Source of the DNA: Steromphala cineraria
Lineage: Eukaryota; Mollusca; Gastropoda; Trochida; Trochidae
DNA: 64,000 nt
Assembly (NCBI GenBank): GCA_916613615.1
Contig: OU744720.1
Coordinates: forward strand, 74,241,338 to 74,305,337
Direction of reading: 5' to 3'
Every line of letters begins with the position of its first letter. The first letter of the stretch is position 1. The notes under the pieces were generated by a model. The model worked only from the letters and a program-made list of their open reading frames with translations, made no database searches and was not told the DNA's origin. Of the stretch, positions 59,062-64,000 are shown piece by piece. The position numbers were made by a program, and so were the translations under genes.

Positions 59062-59236
59062 CGCAGAGCCTAAAAGGCCAGTTTCCAAACTGTCATTTTA
59101 TGCCTTGCTGCATAACCTTGAATTTTCTGTGCTTGTTCTCTAGTCTGTATGGGGCACTATAGCAGCACAGAAAAGTAAAGTCTCTGCAGCAAGGCATAAA
59201 ATGGCAGTTTGGAAACTGGCCTTTTAGGCTCTGCGA
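59062..59236. mobile_element. 175-bp element with long inverted arms
   Basis: GCAGAGCCTAAAAGGCCAGT with TTCCAAACTG and TTTTATGCCTTGCTGCA at the left pair with TGCAGCAAGGCATAAAA and CAGTTTGGAAACTGGCCTTT at the right. A loop of about 70 bp lies between. Flanking duplication is not obvious. Confidence 0.85.
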
Positions 59237-62114
59237 AGGATGATGAGTATTTTCATGAACACCGAATATTCTTTAAACTTTGCAAAACATTTCCCTTTTC
59301 AAAGAACAAAAGCGAGACATGTCAGTTGTATTCGTTTATTGCACCAACAAGGAGAAATGAACAAAGTTAATATGATTGTAAAATAAAACATTTTGATTAT
59401 TGACAATCCCCATGTTGTACATTACTTAGATACATGTACATCAAACACTAATTAATTAATTACATTTCCATAATAAAGGGCTTTTCATTTACAAAATAAC
59501 CCAACATTTAAATTATTAAAATATAATCAATCACTTAAGATCTAAATTATTTGATGATATGAATTACAGCTGTAGAGACGGATTCGTCGCCAATGATACA
59601 ACAGAAATGTATTGAAATTATGAGATTCTATTCTCAGATCCCTACGCCTAGTTAGTTAAGAGCTAAATGTAACCATAGCTATTTCAGATCTAGATTTAAC
59701 AAGGACACCATGATGAAGTCATCAGAAAAGGTCAGTTTCATGGAGTTTTTTTTAAACAAATAAGCAACAATTAACACAGAAGTGGCAACAAATAGAATAT
59801 TGGTTAGCTATGAATCATGAATTTGTGCAAGGCAAGCAAAACACGTTAGTCAAAACTCGTTGTAAACATTAACTGCTTTACAGCCAACGCGAAATAGCTT
59901 CCACTATAAAGATTTGAATGAAATTAAATAATATTGAATTCATTTTAAGAGCTTTTGCTGCTGCCTATAGAAATACGTTGAGATACACCATTTATTCCAA
60001 AAGTTTGAATACAACATCGAAATATTTCAGAATTGTTGTGGGATGATCCACTGCGTTAAGTCTACGTGTTTACAAATAATTTTACTCAATATACCATAGA
60101 AATATACGGACAAGACTAGACTACACAGTTATAATCTAAGCTCTGATATTATCTGGGCTTTGGTCTGAAATATGTATACGGAATATTACCACAGAGTTTG
60201 AGAAATTAAACAAGAGGCTTTCTGGGTAGTCTTTGCTCTTCTGAGTGTAATTATATAATATTTGTCGCCTAAATTATTTTTTTTGAAAGTTGCTTTACGT
60301 GAATTTATGATGTTAAAGGTAGTTCAAATGTCGTCTACACGTATTTATTTATGACATTTATATAAACATAGACCATTCGAATATAAGGTGTTTGAGTAGT
60401 TTTTTACAGAACTAAATGATAAAAATAATGTTTGAACTAACTCAAACAAATGAGGAGTTTCATAAATGTCTAAAGGTGCAATACAACTTCAGAATATGCT
60501 TAAGTGTTTAGTCTATACATTTGTTTGAACATAATACATGTATTCTATTTACAATATGTGAAGACGATAGTTGTCAGACATTAAGCATTATGGTAATAAA
60601 TACAATGATATATACAAAAATGCAAGTTGTAAGCTTATCAACAGTCTGTTCAACTCTTCAGGGATTATTACGCAATAAAATGTATTTACGTCAGACCATT
60701 CCTTTGGCTTGAAGACGAAGAGTTACGGAACTATCGAAACATTTGTGCTGAGAATGACTAAAGAATCTTGTATTATCTTATTACTTGATAACGTAGGTTC
60801 ACGAAAGTGTGATTGCTTACATGCGGTAAGTCCGTTTAGTTTTTTCGAATCATTATCGAAAGTTTGCTTGGTTCATCAACTGGTTTGTATGGGGCGACAT
60901 GAACTATCTATCAGCATATAATGAAACAAATTCATCTGTACTCAAGATTAGGCTTTGCACCTTGCAACATACATGACCACCCTTTAACACCACACAGGTA
61001 CTCAGGGCCTGCCCAATATATCACATGATAAGCGCACATTCTCACACATTTCTGACTCCTCCAACACCTGGGAGGTTGAGGGCAATAAAGATAAAGGGGA
61101 TGGATCGGGTTAACGATTAAAATGCTTTACTTGAGAAAAAAACAAATATCAAAGAAGAATTCCTGAGAATGTTCCCCCACAGTGGCGAGGGTCGGCGGGT
61201 TCAAGTTGGAACCAGAAAGTACGACTTCATGATATTCTTCATTATTCTTTCAAATAAAATGACACTTTATTGTCAATTTGTTATCCCGTGGGTGGAAGAT
61301 CATTATTTCATGTCACGTTTAATATAGTATGTAAGCTTTGTAAAAGTCATAGTGGCAAAAATCACATTAATATGGAGAATATGCCTTGAAGATCATGTTA
61401 TATTCTTCAAGTCTTTGAACTTGGATTACATATGATGTCAATGAAAACTATTAAGTTTTTATTAAATATTAGTTTTGATTATCTTTACTTGTTCAAGAAG
61501 TTGATTAGTTTCATGGTATCCCATGTCTTTGAGCAAATCCCATAAATAAAAATACGTAATAAGATGTGTAAAAAAATTAACAGACAATGTACATGATTAT
61601 CGCTTAATATTAAAGTTTGAAATAAGAAAATATCATGCTAAGATAAATGAAAATGGTACATCATCAAAAAGACATTGTAGTTAAATGTACATGAATCTTC
61701 AAAACGTGATATTATGTCTTCAAATGTTCATTTCGTTGCTTGAAGACACTAGTGATATGAGTCAGTAATGAGGATTGAAACATTGGTTATGATCTTCATA
61801 TAAGGATGATGACACACTCTCACCAGTATGAAAATATAGTGTATGTATAATAAATAGATCTGCCACTATCACGATGGAGACATACACCAATGGCTCTTTC
61901 TCGCCTTCTGTACATTCACGGTTACAAGCAAAAATATACAAACTTACAAAGTGTCTTAATAAATAGAAATCCTCATTACAAATCTAAATTTGTAAATGAT
62001 TAAATGATATTGATCATTCAAAACTTTACACGTGTTCCAAAAATAGACATTTTATCTCCCACCCTCAAGTGAAAGGAATTGCATTGCTACGTGTCTTGGA
62101 CATGGAAAGATGGT
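59237..62114. other. intergenic DNA, largely unique
   Basis: About 2.9 kb, AT-rich. Adjacent plus frames at 60521-60712 and 60709-60921 have no recognised domain. It lies downstream of the second amine oxidase gene. TTTTTATTAAA near 61457 could be an AATAAA signal on the minus strand, roughly 650 bp past the stop. Confidence 0.5.
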
Positions 62115-62411
62115 TCAATAAAACAGAAAAGTACTATTTTCCGCTAAAAGACGGTCAGGCAGTTTTTGGGGTGGGGAACATTTTGACGAAACGTTCATAC
62201 CGTAACGCTCGACCATTGCGCCGCCGTTGGGATTGTTCTTGTCCAATGGGGAGACGCGCACGGCATCACGTGATCCCATTGAAGGGTCCTCCTCAAAATA
62301 GTTGTATGGTACGAGTAGAAATGAAAGATGGCCGCCGGTTGTTGCTGTGTTTGGCACATTTTCTGTTTGAGGTATATGATAGGTACCAAGTGTTACCCAG
62401 GCAACCAGGTC
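62115..62411 (-). CDS. copper amine oxidase gene 2, last exon (gene continues beyond window)
   Basis: Starts after a GTTTCAG acceptor with DLVAWVT, in the same phase 0 position as exon 3 of gene 1, and ends at TGA after 98 residues. [12 protein letters not shown] retains the copper-ligand His at position 12 of the exon. [16 protein letters not shown] retains the acidic EEDPS, which gene 1 has changed to QECPS. The first 50 or so residues are clearly alike in the two genes. The tails differ: this one lacks the His-rich segment and has a Cys (SSKCSPP) and an N-glycosylation-like NST. The matching large exon was not found in the 1.59 kb to the right edge, so it must lie beyond 64000. Only this exon is visible, so whether the gene is intact is unknown. 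Confidence 0.92.
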   Translation of the reverse strand, partial: DLVAWVTLGTYHIPQTENVPNTATTGGHLSFLLVPYNYFEEDPSMGSRDAVRVSPLDKNNPNGGAMVERYGMNVSSKCSPPQKLPDRLLAENSTFLFY

Positions 62412-63109
62412 CTGAAACAATAAGAACATTCAATAAATAACAAAATATGATTGTCATTTGAATCACGATTGACATGATTCATCGTGTCTCTTTCTTTATA
62501 TACTTTACGTGATGAAGGAATAGATGACTCAAGGGCTATTATCAAATTATCAAACCTTATATGAAGTCAGCACTTTCACGATATTGACACATACATGTAA
62601 AACATCAACACGTGTGAGAGTAAATCGATTCATTTTTAATAAAGTTTAACTAAAATCATTTGTCACTTGATAAGTTTTAGTTAATAGCTAGGGTTTGCGA
62701 AGGTGGAATTGCCTACGATGCCGCTTTGAGTATGATATACGGATATAGCATACAATTAAGACTCTCATTTAAGACGATTAAAACAAAGGTACTTCAAGGG
62801 AACTTGCTTTACTTTCAGTACCATACCTAAGAAACTATACCTATCATCCACACTGATTCTTACACACGAATCACTCTACGGTATAAACACACTCAGTCTT
62901 GTTAACAACCAGTATATGTATACGTCAACAAACAAGTAAATCCCTATTGACGTGTCCTTTGAACAACGTAAGAAATACTCATAGAAAATAAATTATGAAC
63001 ACTCAAAACTTATTATTGAAAAGATCAAAATTAGTTTAATAAACCCTTGTTATATTTAGTTCATATCACATTTATGATGAAACCTTTAACAAAAGATGAC
63101 TATAAATAA
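62412..63109 (-). other. intron of amine oxidase gene 2
   Basis: AT-rich sequence upstream of the terminal exon. The acceptor TTATTGTTTCAG|GAC has a pyrimidine-rich lead. No further exon is seen before the edge of the window. Confidence 0.75.
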
Positions 63110-63345
63110 TTTGCATGGATTTGATGTGATGTGATTTGAGGTTTAACGCCACTTTCAAGTGTAAAGAACTAATATCACGGCTGCGAATATTATTGTAGGG
63201 AGAAAGACCGGAACACCATGATGGCTATGCATTGCCGTGAAACCTAACTGTGTATAGAACAGTTCCCTACAGTCCCTGACAATATTCGAGCCCCGGACCT
63301 CTTGGTCCGAAGCCGAACGCCCGATTTGCATGGACACATGCATGC
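63110..63345 (-). mobile_element. second-type tRNA-derived SINE with GGCGTTAAAC tail
   Basis: On the minus strand the head has GGCGTTCGGCTTCGGACC and the box-B-like GGGGCTCGAATATTG. The tail reads GAAAGTGGCGTTAAACCTC followed by short CATCA-type repeats. Tails of this GGCGTTAAAC type are common in molluscan SINEs. Box A is poorly preserved. It lies inside the intron of amine oxidase gene 2. Confidence 0.7.
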
Positions 63346-64000
63346 ATGATTAATCAAATACAACCAATGTGGTATCTGCTTTAAAAGGGATGCTCTGTTT
63401 TAATTCTTATAGTTCAATATTTCCCATGAGATTTTTCTCAATTGAAGTTGTGTGCCATACACATGAAAATCGGTTGCAAAAAGCAAACATTTCCTCAAAG
63501 GACAATGGACGTTTCACGACGATGGTCAACGAATAACATTTTTAACAATGTTTCTCAGATCACATTGTCAGAGGTGATCACTTCATGTTGAGATACAGAT
63601 ATGTTACGATGTTGTATGATTCAGGGTAATGAGGGTATTGTAAGTTTATTCGCTCCAAGAGCAATTATACAGACACCATGAACTTTAAGGTTAGTGTCAG
63701 TACAGTACAGAGAAAGATATATCAGGTAACAGCACTTTTCACTCAAAGAAGAACGGTAAATTCACGAAATATGTTGAGTAGCTTTTTTTGTAGAAATTTG
63801 TTACAGAGGATGATATAAACCCCAAACGGCATATATTGATATTATAGTTAGATTTCCATAAGATTTGTGTATTGTGCCAGTATTGAACAATTTATTAACT
63901 GGAGGATTCTTACAAGTTAGCAGAAACGAACATTGTCACAGTGAATTGAACATCGGCGTACATGATGCGAGTGAAGTTATTGGAAGCATTGATGCCAATT
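63346..64000. other. intronic DNA to the window edge, nothing recognised
   Basis: AT-rich unique sequence. No amine oxidase coding segment was recognised on the minus strand here. Confidence 0.55.

Noticed and set aside
62069..62440. 123-residue plus-strand frame opposite the second amine oxidase exon
   Set aside because: Antisense shadow of a recognised exon, with no independent support.

Overview
The window looks like AT-rich, gene-poor animal nuclear DNA, most likely from a mollusc and possibly a gastropod. The signs are split genes with GT-AG introns, long tandem arrays, many small transposon-derived repeats, tRNA-derived SINEs whose 3' tails resemble molluscan ones, and a decayed LINE of a type common in molluscs. 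The organism assignment is inference. Nothing suggests bacterial or viral DNA.

One gene can be read completely. It is a membrane-anchored copper (TPQ) amine oxidase on the minus strand, with coding exons at 33195-33091, 25692-23506 and 21226-20936, about 860 residues in all. Exon 1 encodes an acidic-then-basic cytoplasmic tail with a YxxL motif. Exon 2 encodes the membrane anchor, stalk, both N-terminal domains and most of the catalytic domain. Exon 3 encodes the third copper histidine and a His-rich C-terminus. Both introns are phase 0. At 62411-62115 lies the matching last exon of a second, diverged amine oxidase on the same strand; the rest of that gene is beyond the right edge. The window therefore shows part of a head-to-tail amine oxidase cluster. 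Two minus-strand sites, at about 42.43-42.66 kb and 47.37-47.69 kb, combine promoter-like motifs with consensus splice donors and may be untranslated first exons of the complete gene.

Layout. 1-5.09 kb: 75-bp satellite with higher-order structure. 5.1-13.6 kb: scattered repeats (TTAA-type and 9-bp-duplication palindromic elements, a SINE). 13.6-15.9 kb: 33-bp minisatellite, open in both directions. 16-20.8 kb: more palindromic elements. 20.9-33.2 kb: the complete amine oxidase gene; its first intron holds a Tc1-like relic, a TTAA element and an 8-bp array beside exon 1. 33.2-42 kb: TTAA elements, a small TIR element, a microsatellite and a SINE. 42-48 kb: possible upstream exons, a short duplication and a 7-bp array. 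48-53 kb: SINE, LINE relic, and a 1.3-kb element with perfect 27-bp inverted ends. 53-59 kb: hairpins, a degenerate 26-bp repeat field with two further palindromic elements, and a 115-119-bp tandem array. 59-64 kb: mostly unique DNA, the second amine oxidase exon and a SINE.

I found no operon, CRISPR array, rRNA or functional tRNA. Most of the 60-120-residue open frames elsewhere have no recognisable family features and look like chance or repeat-derived frames.
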